Assembly (NCBI RefSeq): GCF_000484635.1
Contig: NZ_AXVM01000007.1
Span: 87,423-151,422, forward strand
Origin: Comamonas badia DSM 17552
GTDB lineage: Bacteria > Pseudomonadota > Gammaproteobacteria > Burkholderiales > Burkholderiaceae_C
Length of the DNA: 64,000 nucleotides
Reading direction: 5' to 3'
The translations under genes and the position numbers were made by a program. The notes under the pieces were generated by a model. That model had not been told where the DNA came from. It made no database searches and saw only the letters and a list, made by a program, of their open reading frames with translations. Shown here one piece after another: positions 23,624 through 32,588 of the stretch. The first letter of the stretch is position 1. Every line of letters begins with the position of its first letter.

Positions 23624-25534
23624 ATGCAGTATTACAAGGACGGCTTTCGGGGTGGCAACCCCGATGTCAAGCAGGCCGCGCCCAACCGCCGCAGCCGCGG
23701 GGCGAACGAGCCTTTGCCGGAAAAGGTCGATGTGCTGATCGCCGGCACGGGGCCGGCGGGTCTGTGCCTGGCGGCGCAGCTGGCGCAGTTCCCGGAGATC
23801 GATACGCTGGTCGTCGAGCGCATGCCCGCCAACATCATCAAGGGCAAGGCCGACGGCATCAACACGCGCACGATGGAGATGTTCCAGGCCTTCGGTTTTG
23901 CCGACAAGGTCAAGCGCGAGACCTATTGGGTCAACCAGACCGCGTTCTGGATGCCCGACCCGCGGCGGCCCGAGCACATCCACCGCGTCGGCCGGGTGCA
24001 GGACGTGGCCGACGACAGCTCGGAGATGCCGCACATCCTGATCAACCAGGCGCGGCTGCATGAACTCTTTCTTGAGGTCATGCGCAATTCCTCGTCGCGC
24101 CTGGAGCCCGACTATGGCTGGGAAGTGGTGGGCGTGGCCATCGACGAGACGACCGACGACCACCCGGTGACGGTGACGCTCAAGGACGCCAGCGGCATCC
24201 ACTGGTGGGCGACGAAAACGGTGCGTGCCAATTACGTGGTGGGCTGCGACGGCGCGCATTCGGCGGTGCGCAAGGCGATCGGCGGCGCGCTGCATGGCGA
24301 CGCGGCGCACCAGGCCTGGGGCGTGATGGACATCCTGGCCAACACCGATTTCCCCGATGTGCGCCAGAAGTGCCTGGTCTCGTCGGCCAGTGAAGGCAAT
24401 GTGCTGATCCTGCCGCGCGAGGGCGGCTACATCTTCCGCATGTATGTGGAGCTGGACAAGCTCCGGCCGGACGAGAAGGCGGCGAGCCGCAAGCTCAATC
24501 AGGATGACATGATCGCGGCGGCCAACCGCATCCTGCGCCCCTATGCGCTGGACGTGAAGGAGGTGGTCTGGTGGTCGATTTACGAGATCGGGCACAGCAT
24601 CACCGACAGGTTCGATGACGTGCCCGCGGGCAGCGACCGCAACCCGCGCGTGTTCACCGCCGGCGATGCCTGCCACACGCATTCGCCCAAGGCCGGGCAG
24701 GGCATGAACGTCTCCATGCAGGACACCTTCAACCTTGGCTGGAAGCTGGCCCATGTGCTGCAGGGGCGCGCGCCCGCCAGCCTGCTGCGCAGCTACTCGA
24801 AGGAACGTTTTGCCGAGGCCAAGCGGCTGATCGATACCGACCATGCATGGTCGCGCACCATGTCCGCGCCGACCACCCAGGCCGAGCGCGACGGCACCGA
24901 GGAGCCGCGCATCATCCGCCAGTTCAAGGCCAACCTCGAATTCACCGGCGGCACGGCGGTGAAGTACGACCCCTCGTACTTGTTTGCCGCGCCCACGCAC
25001 CAGGCGCTGGCCAGCGGCGAGGCCATCGGCCGGCGCTTTCACTCGGCGCCGGTGGTGCGCCTGGCGGATGCCAAGCAGATGCAGCTGGGCCACGCGGCCC
25101 AGGCCGATGGCCGCTGGCGCATCTACGCCTTTGCCGGCAAGGGTGACGGCGCAGGTCCGGGTTCGGCGATGCGCCAGCTGGCCGATTGGCTGGAACAGGA
25201 CCCGAAATCGCCGGTGGTGCGCCACACGCGCGCGGGCGAGGACGTCGACGCGGTGATCGACGTCCGTGCCGTGTTCCAGCAGACCTTTGACCAGCTGGCC
25301 TATGGGCAGATGCCTTCGCTGTTCAGGCCGCGCACCGGCAGGCTGGGTTTGCAGGACCATGAAAAAATCTTCTGCGTCGATCACAAAGGCGCGGGCGACA
25401 TCTTCACCATGCGCGGCATCGACCGCGAGCGCGGCTGCATGGTGGTGGTGCGCCCGGACCAGTACGTCGGCCATGTGCTGCCGCTGGAGGGCCATGGCGA
25501 ACTGGCGGCCTATTTCGCCGGCATTCTGCGGTAG
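23624..25534 (+). CDS. mobA: 3-hydroxybenzoate 4-monooxygenase-like flavoprotein (MobA family)
   Basis: A 636-residue group A flavin monooxygenase starting at ATG 23624, with AGGAGA six bases before. The GxGxxG FAD site is AGTGPAGLCLAAQL (about 42-55), the DG motif GCDGAHSAVRKA (about 205-216) and the GD motif GDACHTHSPKAGQGMNVSM (about 345). The C-terminal third (about 440-636) is a thioredoxin-like domain as in phenol 2-hydroxylase and MobA. The reaction inserts oxygen para to the 3-hydroxyl, giving protocatechuate. Length and divergent MarR gene favour MobA over phenol hydroxylase, but substrate should be treated as inferred. No ring-cleavage genes are nearby. Confidence 0.82.
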   Translation: MQYYKDGFRGGNPDVKQAAPNRRSRGANEPLPEKVDVLIAGTGPAGLCLAAQLAQFPEIDTLVVERMPANIIKGKADGINTRTMEMFQAFGFADKVKRETYWVNQTAFWMPDPRRPEHIHRVGRVQDVADDSSEMPHILINQARLHELFLEVMRNSSSRLEPDYGWEVVGVAIDETTDDHPVTVTLKDASGIHWWATKTVRANYVVGCDGAHSAVRKAIGGALHGDAAHQAWGVMDILANTDFPDVRQKCLVSSASEGNVLILPREGGYIFRMYVELDKLRPDEKAASRKLNQDDMIAAANRILRPYALDVKEVVWWSIYEIGHSITDRFDDVPAGSDRNPRVFTAGDACHTHSPKAGQGMNVSMQDTFNLGWKLAHVLQGRAPASLLRSYSKERFAEAKRLIDTDHAWSRTMSAPTTQAERDGTEEPRIIRQFKANLEFTGGTAVKYDPSYLFAAPTHQALASGEAIGRRFHSAPVVRLADAKQMQLGHAAQADGRWRIYAFAGKGDGAGPGSAMRQLADWLEQDPKSPVVRHTRAGEDVDAVIDVRAVFQQTFDQLAYGQMPSLFRPRTGRLGLQDHEKIFCVDHKGAGDIFTMRGIDRERGCMVVVRPDQYVGHVLPLEGHGELAAYFAGILR

Positions 25535-25539
25535 ATTTA

Positions 25540-25600
25540 GATAGAAATAGGCTCTTGCGCTTGCCACACAAGCGCTGGCAGCTCTTCTATTGATAGCTAT
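25540..25600. repeat. Intergenic palindromic repeat, copy E
   Basis: GCGCTT (25557-25562) / AAGCGC (25570-25575) stem with a 7-base loop, flanked by AGAAATAGGCT and CAGCTCTTCTATT, then a second AGCTAT. It fills the convergent gap between mobA and the next gene. Confidence 0.7.
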
Positions 25601-25608
25601 CGGTCTGG

Positions 25609-26820
25609 TTAAAGCGCCTGTGCGCAGGCGTAGGCGCTGGCCCAGGCCCACTGGAAGTTGTAGCCGCCAAGCCAGCCGGTGACGTCCACCACCTCGCCAA
25701 TGAAGTGCAGGCCCGGCTGCGCCGTGGCCTCCATCGTCTGCTGCGAGAGCGCGCGGGTGTCTATGCCGCCCAGCGTCACCTCGGCCTTTTTGTAGCCCTC
25801 GGTGCCGCTGGGGGTGAGCTGCCAATCCGAGAGCCGGTCGGCGAGCTGGGCGAGCGCCTTGTCGCTGGCCTCGTTGACCGGGCGCTGCCATTCGGCGCGC
25901 TGCTGCACCCAGGCGTCGGCCAGGCGCGCAGGCAGCCACTGTGCGAGCAGGTTGGCGATCTGCTTTCTGGATTGCCCCTTGGCCTCTTGCAGCGCGGCGC
26001 GCAGATCGGTTTCGGGCGCAAGGTCGATGGCCAGCGCCGTGCCCGGCGGCCAGTAGCTGGAGATCTGCAGGATGGCCGGGCCCGACAGCCCGCGGTGGGT
26101 GAACAGCAGGTCTTCGTCGAAACGGCCGCGCTGTTTGCCGCTGCCCGCCTGGATGCGGACCGGCAGCGACAACCCCGCCAGCGCGGCGTAGGGCTTCCAT
26201 GCTTCGGCGTCGAAGGTCAGTGGCACGAGGCCGGGGCGCTGCGCCACCAGTGCAATGCCGAACTGGCGTGCGATGCGGTAGCCGAAGTCGCTGGCGCCGA
26301 TCTTCGGGATGGACAGCCCGCCCGTGGCGACGATGAGGCGCTGCGCGGTCACCGCCCCCCGGCTGGTGGCGATGCCGTAGCCGCCGCTGCCGGTGGCCGC
26401 TATCTGCTGCACGCCGCAGGGCTGCCAGTGCGTGACCTTGCCATCGGCGCATTCCGCCAGCAGCATGGCGATGATCTGCTCGCTGCTGTCGTCGCAAAAC
26501 AGCTGGCCCTTGTGCTTTTCGTGGAAGGCGATGCCGTGGCGCGCCACCAGCGCGATGAAATCCTGCGGCGTGTAGCGCGAGAGGGCGGAGCGGCAGAACT
26601 GTGGGTTGGCGCCCAGGTAATGCTGCTGCGGCGCGCGCGGGTCCAGCAGGCGGTTGGTGAAGTTGCAGCGCCCGCCGCCGGAGATGCGGATTTTTTCCGC
26701 CACCTTGGGTGCGTGGTCTATCAACAGCACCTTGCGCCCGCGCTGGCCCGCCAGCGCCGCGCACAGCAGCCCGGCGGCACCGGCGCCCAGGATCACGGCG
26801 TCAAAGTGCGGGGCGGCCAT
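25609..26820 (-). CDS. BaiN/HI0933-family NAD(P)/FAD-dependent oxidoreductase
   Basis: A 403-residue flavoprotein. FAD site VILGAGAAGLLCAALAGQRG (about 9-28), then the family signature KIRISGGGRCNFTN (about 43-56), ATGGLSIPKIGASDFGYRIA (about 165-185) and the C-terminal GLHFIGEVVDVTGWLGGYNF. BaiN-type enzymes reduce or oxidise substrates using flavin; the role of this widespread branch is not well known. It shows no operon partner: it converges on mobA and is followed by an RND pump after a repeat. Confidence 0.9.
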   Translation of the reverse strand: MAAPHFDAVILGAGAAGLLCAALAGQRGRKVLLIDHAPKVAEKIRISGGGRCNFTNRLLDPRAPQQHYLGANPQFCRSALSRYTPQDFIALVARHGIAFHEKHKGQLFCDDSSEQIIAMLLAECADGKVTHWQPCGVQQIAATGSGGYGIATSRGAVTAQRLIVATGGLSIPKIGASDFGYRIARQFGIALVAQRPGLVPLTFDAEAWKPYAALAGLSLPVRIQAGSGKQRGRFDEDLLFTHRGLSGPAILQISSYWPPGTALAIDLAPETDLRAALQEAKGQSRKQIANLLAQWLPARLADAWVQQRAEWQRPVNEASDKALAQLADRLSDWQLTPSGTEGYKKAEVTLGGIDTRALSQQTMEATAQPGLHFIGEVVDVTGWLGGYNFQWAWASAYACAQAL

Positions 26821-26836
26821 GGATGCGAAAAATATG

Positions 26837-26890
26837 GATGAAAATCGGCCCTAGCGCTTTCTGCACAAGCGGTAGAAGCTATCAAAATAG
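26837..26890. repeat. Intergenic palindromic repeat, copy F
   Basis: TAGCGCTTT (26851 onward) and ACAAGCGGTA form the core, with left arm AAAATCGGCC and right arm AGAAGCTATCAAAAT. It lies between the RND pump stop and the BaiN-like start. Confidence 0.7.
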
Positions 26891-26894
26891 TGAA

Positions 26895-29800
26895 TCAATG
26901 CGCCGGTGTGGTCCCATCGGCCGCTTCGGGCACGCGCCCGCGCGTGAACAGCTTGCGCACCACCAGGAAAAATACCGGCACGAAGAAGATGCCCAGCAGC
27001 GTGGAAAACACCATGCCGCCCAGCACCGCCGTGCCGATGGCGTTGCGCCCCGCGGCGCCCGCGCCCGTGCCCACGGCCAGCGGCAGCACGCCGAAGCCGA
27101 AGGCCAGCGAGGTCATCAATATGGGCCGCAGGCGCAGGCGCACCGCGTGCACCGTGGCTTCGACCAGGCCCTGGCCGCGCTCCTGCAGCTGCATGGCGAA
27201 TTCCACGATCAGGATGGCGTTCTTGGACGCCAGTCCCACCGTGGTGAGCAGCCCCACCTGAAAGTACACATCGTTGGCCAGACCGCGCCCGTAGGTGGCC
27301 AGCAGCGCGCCGATCACGCCCAGCGGCACGGCCAGCATCACCGAGGCGGGCACGCTCCAGCTTTCATACAGCGCGGCGAGGCACAGGAACACGAAGAGGA
27401 TGGAGACGGCGTAGAGCAGCGGCGCCTGCGAGCCCGACTGGCGCTCCTGCAGCGAGGCGCCGGTCCATTCGATGCCGATGCCCGGCGGCATGGTGGCCAT
27501 GATGCGTTCCACGGCCGCCATTGCGTCGCCCGAGCTTGCGCCCGGAGCGGTGTTGGCCTCCATCTCCATCGCCGGGCTGCCGTTGTAGCGCATCAGTTGC
27601 GGCGAGCCGCTGCTCCAGCGCGTGCTGGAGAAGCTGCCGAAGCGCACCATCTCGCCGTTCTTGTTGCGCACCGACCATTTGGCGATGTCCTGCGGCAGCA
27701 TGCGGTCGGGCGCGTCGCCCTGGATGTACACGCGCTTGACGCGCCCCTGGTTGATGAAATCGTTCACGTAGGTGCCGCCCAGTGCGCTGGAAAGCGTGCT
27801 GTTGATGTCGGCCGTGGCAATCCCGAAGGCCGCGGCCTTGCGGTCGTCCACCTCGATCTGCAGCTCGGAGGTGTCGTCAAAACCCGTGGTGCGCATGCTG
27901 GCCAGCGCCGGCTCCTGCTGCGCGGCGGCGAGCATGCCGTCCTTGGCCTTCATCAAGGCCTCATGGCCCAGGCCGTTCAGGTCTTTCAGGATGAAGTTGA
28001 TGCCGGCGCTGGAGCCCAGCCCGCGCACCGGCGGCGGCAGCACGGCGAAGATGCGCGCGTCGCGGATGCTGCGCAGCGCCTCGTTGGCCTTGCGTGCAAT
28101 CACCTCGGCCGACTGCTCGGGCAGCGGGCGCTGGTCCCAGCTCGTGAGGCGCACGAACATGCTGCCTGAATTCTGGTTGCCGTTGAAGCCGTAGATCGCG
28201 CTGGTGCTGCGGATCTCCGGCATGTCCTTGAAGTACAGGCGGATGTCTTCCATCACGTCCTGCAGCCGGGCGTCGGTGGCGCCCGAGGGCAGGGTGACGT
28301 TCACGCGGATGAAGCCCTGGTCCTCGTTGGGCAGGAAGGACGTGGGCAGGCGGTGGAACATCCAGGCCACGGCCGCCAGTACCACGGCGAACAGCACCAT
28401 CATGCGCAGCGAGCGCTGCAGCAGCCGGCCCACACTGCTCTGGTAGCGGTTGGCGCTGCTGTCGAAGTGCCGGTTGAACCACTGGAAGAACCGGTCGGCC
28501 AGCCCCCGCGGGCCCCGCCGCGGCGCATGCCCTGGCTGCGCGTGGGCCGTGGGCTTGAGCAGGCTGGCGCACAGCGCGGGCGTGAGCGTGAGGGCGATGA
28601 AGACCGAGAGCGCCATCGCCGCGACGATGGTGATGGAAAACTGCCGGTAGATCACGCCGACCGATCCGGGGAAGAAGGCCATCGGCACGAACACCGCCGA
28701 CAGCGTGAGGCCGATGCCGATCAGCGCCGGGGTGATCTCGCGCATGGATTCGCGCGTCGCCTCCCTGGGCGACAGGCCCTGCTCGTTCATCACCCGTTCG
28801 ACGTTCTCGATCACCACGATGGCATCGTCCACCAGCAGGCCGATGGCCAGCACCATGGCAAACATCGTCAGCATGTTGATCGAATAGCCCATGGCGTTGA
28901 GCACGCCCAGCGTGCCCAGCAGCACCACCGGCACCGAGATCATGGGGATGAAGGTGGCGCGCCAGTTCTGCAGGAAGACGAACATGACGAGGGCCACCAG
29001 CACCATGGCTTCCGCCAGCGTCTTGAGCACTTCCTTGATCGAGGCGCGCACGAAAGGCGTGGAGTCGGAGCTGACGAAACCGGTGATGCCATCGGGGAAG
29101 TAGGGCGACAGCTGCGCCAGCTTTTTCGCCACGTCGTCGGCCACCTTGGTGGCATTCGCGCCATCGGCCAGGATGATGCCCAGGCCCGCGCCCGGCTTGT
29201 CGCCCAGCGTGGAGCGCACGGTGTAGAGGTCGGGGGCGAGTTCCACGCGCCCGATGTCGGCCATGGTGACGAGCGAGCCATCGGGCAGCGCCTTGAGCAC
29301 GATGTCCTTGAACTCCTGCACGCTGGTGAGCTTGGTGCGCGCGGTGATCGTGGCGTTGAGCATCTGGTCCTTCACCGCGGGCAGCGCGCCCAGCTGTCCG
29401 GCCGAGACCTGCGCGTTCTGCGCGTTCAGGGCATTCACCAGGTCGGACGGCATCAGCGCGTACTTTTCCATCAGCGCCGGGTTCATCCAGATGCGCATCG
29501 CATACGGCGTGCCGAAGACGAAGATGTCGCCCACGCCGTCGATGCGCGCGAGCACGTCCACCACGTTGCTGCTCAGGTAGTCGCCAATCGTCACCTGCGA
29601 CACATTCGGGTCGGGCGAGGTGAATACGTAGGTGACGAGAAAATCCTGCCCGCCCTTGTTGATGAACACGCCGCGGCTCTTGACCTGGTCGGGCAGGCGG
29701 TTCATCGCGCCCTGCATCTTGTTTTGCGCCTGCACCTGCGCCACGTCGATGTTGGCGCCGGGCGCGAAGGTGAGCGTGGTGCGCGAGCGCCCGGCCGAGT

Positions 29801-30047
29801 CGCTGGTGGACTGCATGTACAGCAGGTTGTCCAGGCCCTTCAATTGCTGCTCTATCACCTGCGTGACCGAGTTTTCCACCGTCTCTGCCGAGGCGCCGGT
29901 GTAGGTGGTGTTGATGGTCACGCGCGGCGGCGCGATCTCGGGGTACATCTCCAGCGGCAGCGTGAAAATCGAAAACGCCCCCGCCAGCATGATCATGATG
30001 GCGATCACCCAGGCGAAGACCGGGCGGTTGATGAAGAACTGCGCCAT
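26895..30047 (-). CDS. RND multidrug efflux pump, inner-membrane transporter (AcrB/MexB type)
   Basis: A 1050-residue protein, full length for HAE1 pumps. It begins MAQFFINRPVFAWVIAIMIM and has twelve predicted membrane segments in two repeats. The proton-relay aspartates are in LAIGLLVDDAIVVIENVER (about 400). Periplasmic signatures such as QVTIGDYLSSNVVDVLARI and YTGASAETVENSVTQVIEQ are typical. It exports drugs and other hydrophobic compounds using proton flow. Its membrane-fusion partner is three bases upstream; no outer-membrane channel gene follows, so a shared channel encoded elsewhere is expected. No TetR-type repressor is next to it. Confidence 0.96.
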   Translation of the reverse strand: MAQFFINRPVFAWVIAIMIMLAGAFSIFTLPLEMYPEIAPPRVTINTTYTGASAETVENSVTQVIEQQLKGLDNLLYMQSTSDSAGRSRTTLTFAPGANIDVAQVQAQNKMQGAMNRLPDQVKSRGVFINKGGQDFLVTYVFTSPDPNVSQVTIGDYLSSNVVDVLARIDGVGDIFVFGTPYAMRIWMNPALMEKYALMPSDLVNALNAQNAQVSAGQLGALPAVKDQMLNATITARTKLTSVQEFKDIVLKALPDGSLVTMADIGRVELAPDLYTVRSTLGDKPGAGLGIILADGANATKVADDVAKKLAQLSPYFPDGITGFVSSDSTPFVRASIKEVLKTLAEAMVLVALVMFVFLQNWRATFIPMISVPVVLLGTLGVLNAMGYSINMLTMFAMVLAIGLLVDDAIVVIENVERVMNEQGLSPREATRESMREITPALIGIGLTLSAVFVPMAFFPGSVGVIYRQFSITIVAAMALSVFIALTLTPALCASLLKPTAHAQPGHAPRRGPRGLADRFFQWFNRHFDSSANRYQSSVGRLLQRSLRMMVLFAVVLAAVAWMFHRLPTSFLPNEDQGFIRVNVTLPSGATDARLQDVMEDIRLYFKDMPEIRSTSAIYGFNGNQNSGSMFVRLTSWDQRPLPEQSAEVIARKANEALRSIRDARIFAVLPPPVRGLGSSAGINFILKDLNGLGHEALMKAKDGMLAAAQQEPALASMRTTGFDDTSELQIEVDDRKAAAFGIATADINSTLSSALGGTYVNDFINQGRVKRVYIQGDAPDRMLPQDIAKWSVRNKNGEMVRFGSFSSTRWSSGSPQLMRYNGSPAMEMEANTAPGASSGDAMAAVERIMATMPPGIGIEWTGASLQERQSGSQAPLLYAVSILFVFLCLAALYESWSVPASVMLAVPLGVIGALLATYGRGLANDVYFQVGLLTTVGLASKNAILIVEFAMQLQERGQGLVEATVHAVRLRLRPILMTSLAFGFGVLPLAVGTGAGAAGRNAIGTAVLGGMVFSTLLGIFFVPVFFLVVRKLFTRGRVPEAADGTTPAH

Positions 30048-30050
30048 GGC

Positions 30051-31289
30051 TCAGCCCTTCTCGCTGCCGGTGGTGCTCTCCTGCGCCGGGGGCTCTACCT
30101 GCACGGGCTTGACCTTGTCGCCCGCCTTGGCGCGCAGCGAGCCGTCAACCAGGATGCGTTCACCGGCATTCAGGCCGGCAAGCGCCTCCCAGCGGTTGCC
30201 CACGGCCGCGCCGGTGGTGATGCGCCGGCTCTCCAGCGTGTCGTCGTCCTTCACCACCAGCACGCGCGCCACGCCGGCCGGGTCGCGCGTCACCGCCTGC
30301 TGCGGCACCAGCAGCGCGTTCTCGTTCACGCCTTCCTGCAGCCTGGCGCGCACGTACATGCCGGGCATCAAGAGGCCCTCGGGGTTGGGCACGGTGGCGC
30401 GCAGCGTGATGGCGCCGGTGGCGGGGTTCACCTGCACGCCGCTGAACTGCAGCGTGCCGGGGTGGGTGTAGCGGCTGCCGTCGTCCAGCACCAGCGTGAT
30501 GCGCGCGGCGCCTTTCTCGTCCTGCGTGAGCTGGCCGTCCGCCAGCTGCCTCTTCAGGCGCAGCACCTCGGTGGTGGACTGCGTGATGTCCACGTAGAGC
30601 GGATCGGATTGCGTGATGGTGGTGAGCGCCTGCGCCTGGTTGGCGGTGAGCAGCGCGCCGGGGGTCACGGTCGATGCACTCGTGCGCCCGGAAATCGGCG
30701 CCTTGATACGGGCGTAGCCTAGGTTGAGTTCGGCTGCCTGCACGGCGGCCTTGGCGGCGGCGATGTCCGATTGCGATTGCGCGAGCGCCGTCTGGCTGTC
30801 GTCGTACTGCTGCTGGCTGATGGCGCGCGATGAGATCAGCTCGGCATTGCGCGCGGCATTGGTCTGTGCCGCCTTCTGGTTGGTCTGCGCCTTGGCCAGC
30901 TGCGCCTTTGCCGTGGCCAGCTGCACTTCAAAGCTGGCCGCGTCGATCTGGTAGAGCACCTGCCCGGCCTTGACCATCGCGCCTTCGGTGAACAAGCGCT
31001 TTTGCAGGATGCCGCCCACCTGCGGGCGCACCTCGGCGCTGAGATACGCACTGGTGCGCCCGGGCAGCTCGGTGGTGAAGGTGTGCGGCTGTGCCTGCAG
31101 CGTCATCACGCCCACTTCGGCGGGGCCGGCAGGACCGGCGGGGGCGGCTTTCTTCTCGCCACAGCCTGCAAGCGCCAGCCCAAGCCCCAGCGCGATGGAC
31201 ACGCAGACCATGGCCGGCAAGCGTTGTGTGAAAAAGGTGGCGGATGTTCCAGGGTCGAAAGCGAAGAAGCGGCGCGGCGCGGGAATCAT
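30051..31289 (-). CDS. RND efflux periplasmic adaptor (AcrA/MexA type) lipoprotein
   Basis: A 412-residue protein. Lipobox ALAGC at about residue 43 anchors it to the inner membrane. Seen next are GRTSAYLSAEVRPQVGGIL (lipoyl half), a long coiled coil (about 100-175, AQLAKAQTNQKAAQTN), the return lipoyl RIKAPISGRTSAS and the beta-barrel LVLDDGSRYTHPGTLQFSGV. Start 31289 (MIPAPRR) was chosen for the full signal; ATG 31211 would leave only the hydrophobic core. It is the first gene of the pump pair. Confidence 0.92.
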   Translation of the reverse strand: MIPAPRRFFAFDPGTSATFFTQRLPAMVCVSIALGLGLALAGCGEKKAAPAGPAGPAEVGVMTLQAQPHTFTTELPGRTSAYLSAEVRPQVGGILQKRLFTEGAMVKAGQVLYQIDAASFEVQLATAKAQLAKAQTNQKAAQTNAARNAELISSRAISQQQYDDSQTALAQSQSDIAAAKAAVQAAELNLGYARIKAPISGRTSASTVTPGALLTANQAQALTTITQSDPLYVDITQSTTEVLRLKRQLADGQLTQDEKGAARITLVLDDGSRYTHPGTLQFSGVQVNPATGAITLRATVPNPEGLLMPGMYVRARLQEGVNENALLVPQQAVTRDPAGVARVLVVKDDDTLESRRITTGAAVGNRWEALAGLNAGERILVDGSLRAKAGDKVKPVQVEPPAQESTTGSEKG

Positions 31290-31673
31290 GAGTGGTTCGT
31301 TGGATGGAGTGAGTTCGCGCGCCCATGGTGGCGGCGGAAGATGCGAATGTCGCACATTCGAGCCGCGCCTGTATCTAAAAAGGGGATGGCTTCACGCTTC
31401 TTTACCCGCTGGGCGGGACAGGCCACCGCCTGGCATTGGCGTGGCAATAGGTGCGCAGGCGCGGGCAGGCGCTGCAGGAGCGATGCACTCGCTCACGATG
31501 CAGCCGCACCCGGGCGTTCGGTGCCGGCGTGCTGCTGGCCTCGCCAAAAAATGCAGCGCAGCCCCATCAAGAGGCCGCGCATTCCCTCGGCGCCTGCTGC
31601 ATCTTGCGATGAGATGCATTGTTGCCTTTGCAGCCGGGCAGCTTGGCAGCGGCAAACTTGCCGTGTGTGGGCT
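31290..31673. other. Gap without a recognisable gene
   Basis: 384 bases between the adaptor start and the EamA stop. Several open frames exist, but none has a family resemblance or a ribosome site. The part nearest the adaptor start presumably holds the pump promoter; I see no clear -35/-10 pair or operator. Confidence 0.5.
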
Positions 31674-32588
31674 CTATCGCACGCTGGCCGCAGGCCGCCC
31701 AATTGGGCGCCACTGGTTCACCACCAGCCCCGCCAGCACCACGGCCGTGCCCAGCCATTGCACCGCGCTGGGCTGCTCACCCAGCAGCACCACGCCCGCC
31801 CACAGGCCGACCACGGGCACCATCAACGCGAAGGGCGCCACTTCGCCCGCGGGGTGGCGCTGCAGCAAACGTGTCCAGAGGCTGTAGGCAAGCAGGGTGG
31901 CGAGCAGTGCGAGGTAGAGCACGGCACCCAGGCTCGCCAGGTTCAGCGCGCGCAGCTGGTCCGCCACGGTGGCGGTGCCGTCGAGCCAGATGGCCAGTGC
32001 AAAAAAAGGAGCTATGGCCACGCCGCCACTCCAGACTATGAAGGGAAAAGGCTCGTAAACGTAGGACTGGCTTGCGCGTCTAGCTATCACGTTGGAAGCG
32101 GCCCACATGGCCGATGCGCCGGTGGTCAGGATGAAGCCAATCAGCGTCATCTGCCCTGGTCCCTCGCCGTGCGAGGTGGCGATGAGCAGCAGCCCGGCCA
32201 TGGCCACCGCCAGGCCCAGCCACTGCGCAGGGCGCACGCGCTCCTTGAGCCAGGGCGCGGCTGCCAGCGTGAAGAACACCTGGATCTGCATCACCACCGA
32301 GGCCATGCTCGCCGTCATCCCCAGGCGCAGGCCCAGGAACAGCAGGCCGAATTGCCCCACGCCCTGCGCCAGGCCGTAGCCCAGCGTGAAGCGCCAGGGC
32401 AGGCCGCGCGGCGGGCGCACGAAGAGCAGGAAGGGCAGCGATGCCGCCGAAAAGCGCAGCGCGCCCAGCAGCATGGGGCTGAGGTCTTTCAGGCCCAGCT
32501 TCATCACCACGAAGTTCAGTCCCCAGATGACGACGACGGCGATGGCGCGTGCCCAATCCGCACGCGAAAAATGCAGGCGTGCGCTCAT
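31674..32588 (-). CDS. EamA/DMT-family exporter
   Basis: A 304-residue membrane protein with ten predicted helices in two EamA repeats; the first begins AIAVVVIWGLNFVVMKLGL and has LGALRFSAASLPFL, the second has GASAMWAASNVIARR and PVVGLWAGVVLLGEQ. This family exports amino acids and metabolites. It is the last of five minus-strand genes; its ATG overlaps the upstream epimerase stop by four bases (ATGA). Confidence 0.92.
   Translation of the reverse strand: MSARLHFSRADWARAIAVVVIWGLNFVVMKLGLKDLSPMLLGALRFSAASLPFLLFVRPPRGLPWRFTLGYGLAQGVGQFGLLFLGLRLGMTASMASVVMQIQVFFTLAAAPWLKERVRPAQWLGLAVAMAGLLLIATSHGEGPGQMTLIGFILTTGASAMWAASNVIARRASQSYVYEPFPFIVWSGGVAIAPFFALAIWLDGTATVADQLRALNLASLGAVLYLALLATLLAYSLWTRLLQRHPAGEVAPFALMVPVVGLWAGVVLLGEQPSAVQWLGTAVVLAGLVVNQWRPIGRPAASVR

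Noticed and set aside
23603..26764. Minus-strand open frame of 1053 codons.
   Set aside because: It overlaps mobA and the BaiN-like gene in other frames, has Arg/His/Gln-rich composition and no family resemblance: a GC-rich shadow.
28353..30722. Plus-strand open frame of 789 codons inside the RND genes.
   Set aside because: His/Arg-rich shadow of the RND pump and adaptor, which have full family signatures on the other strand.
31290..31673. A small gene between the RND adaptor and EamA.
   Set aside because: The frames there have no ribosome site or family likeness and are typical of GC-rich noncoding sequence.
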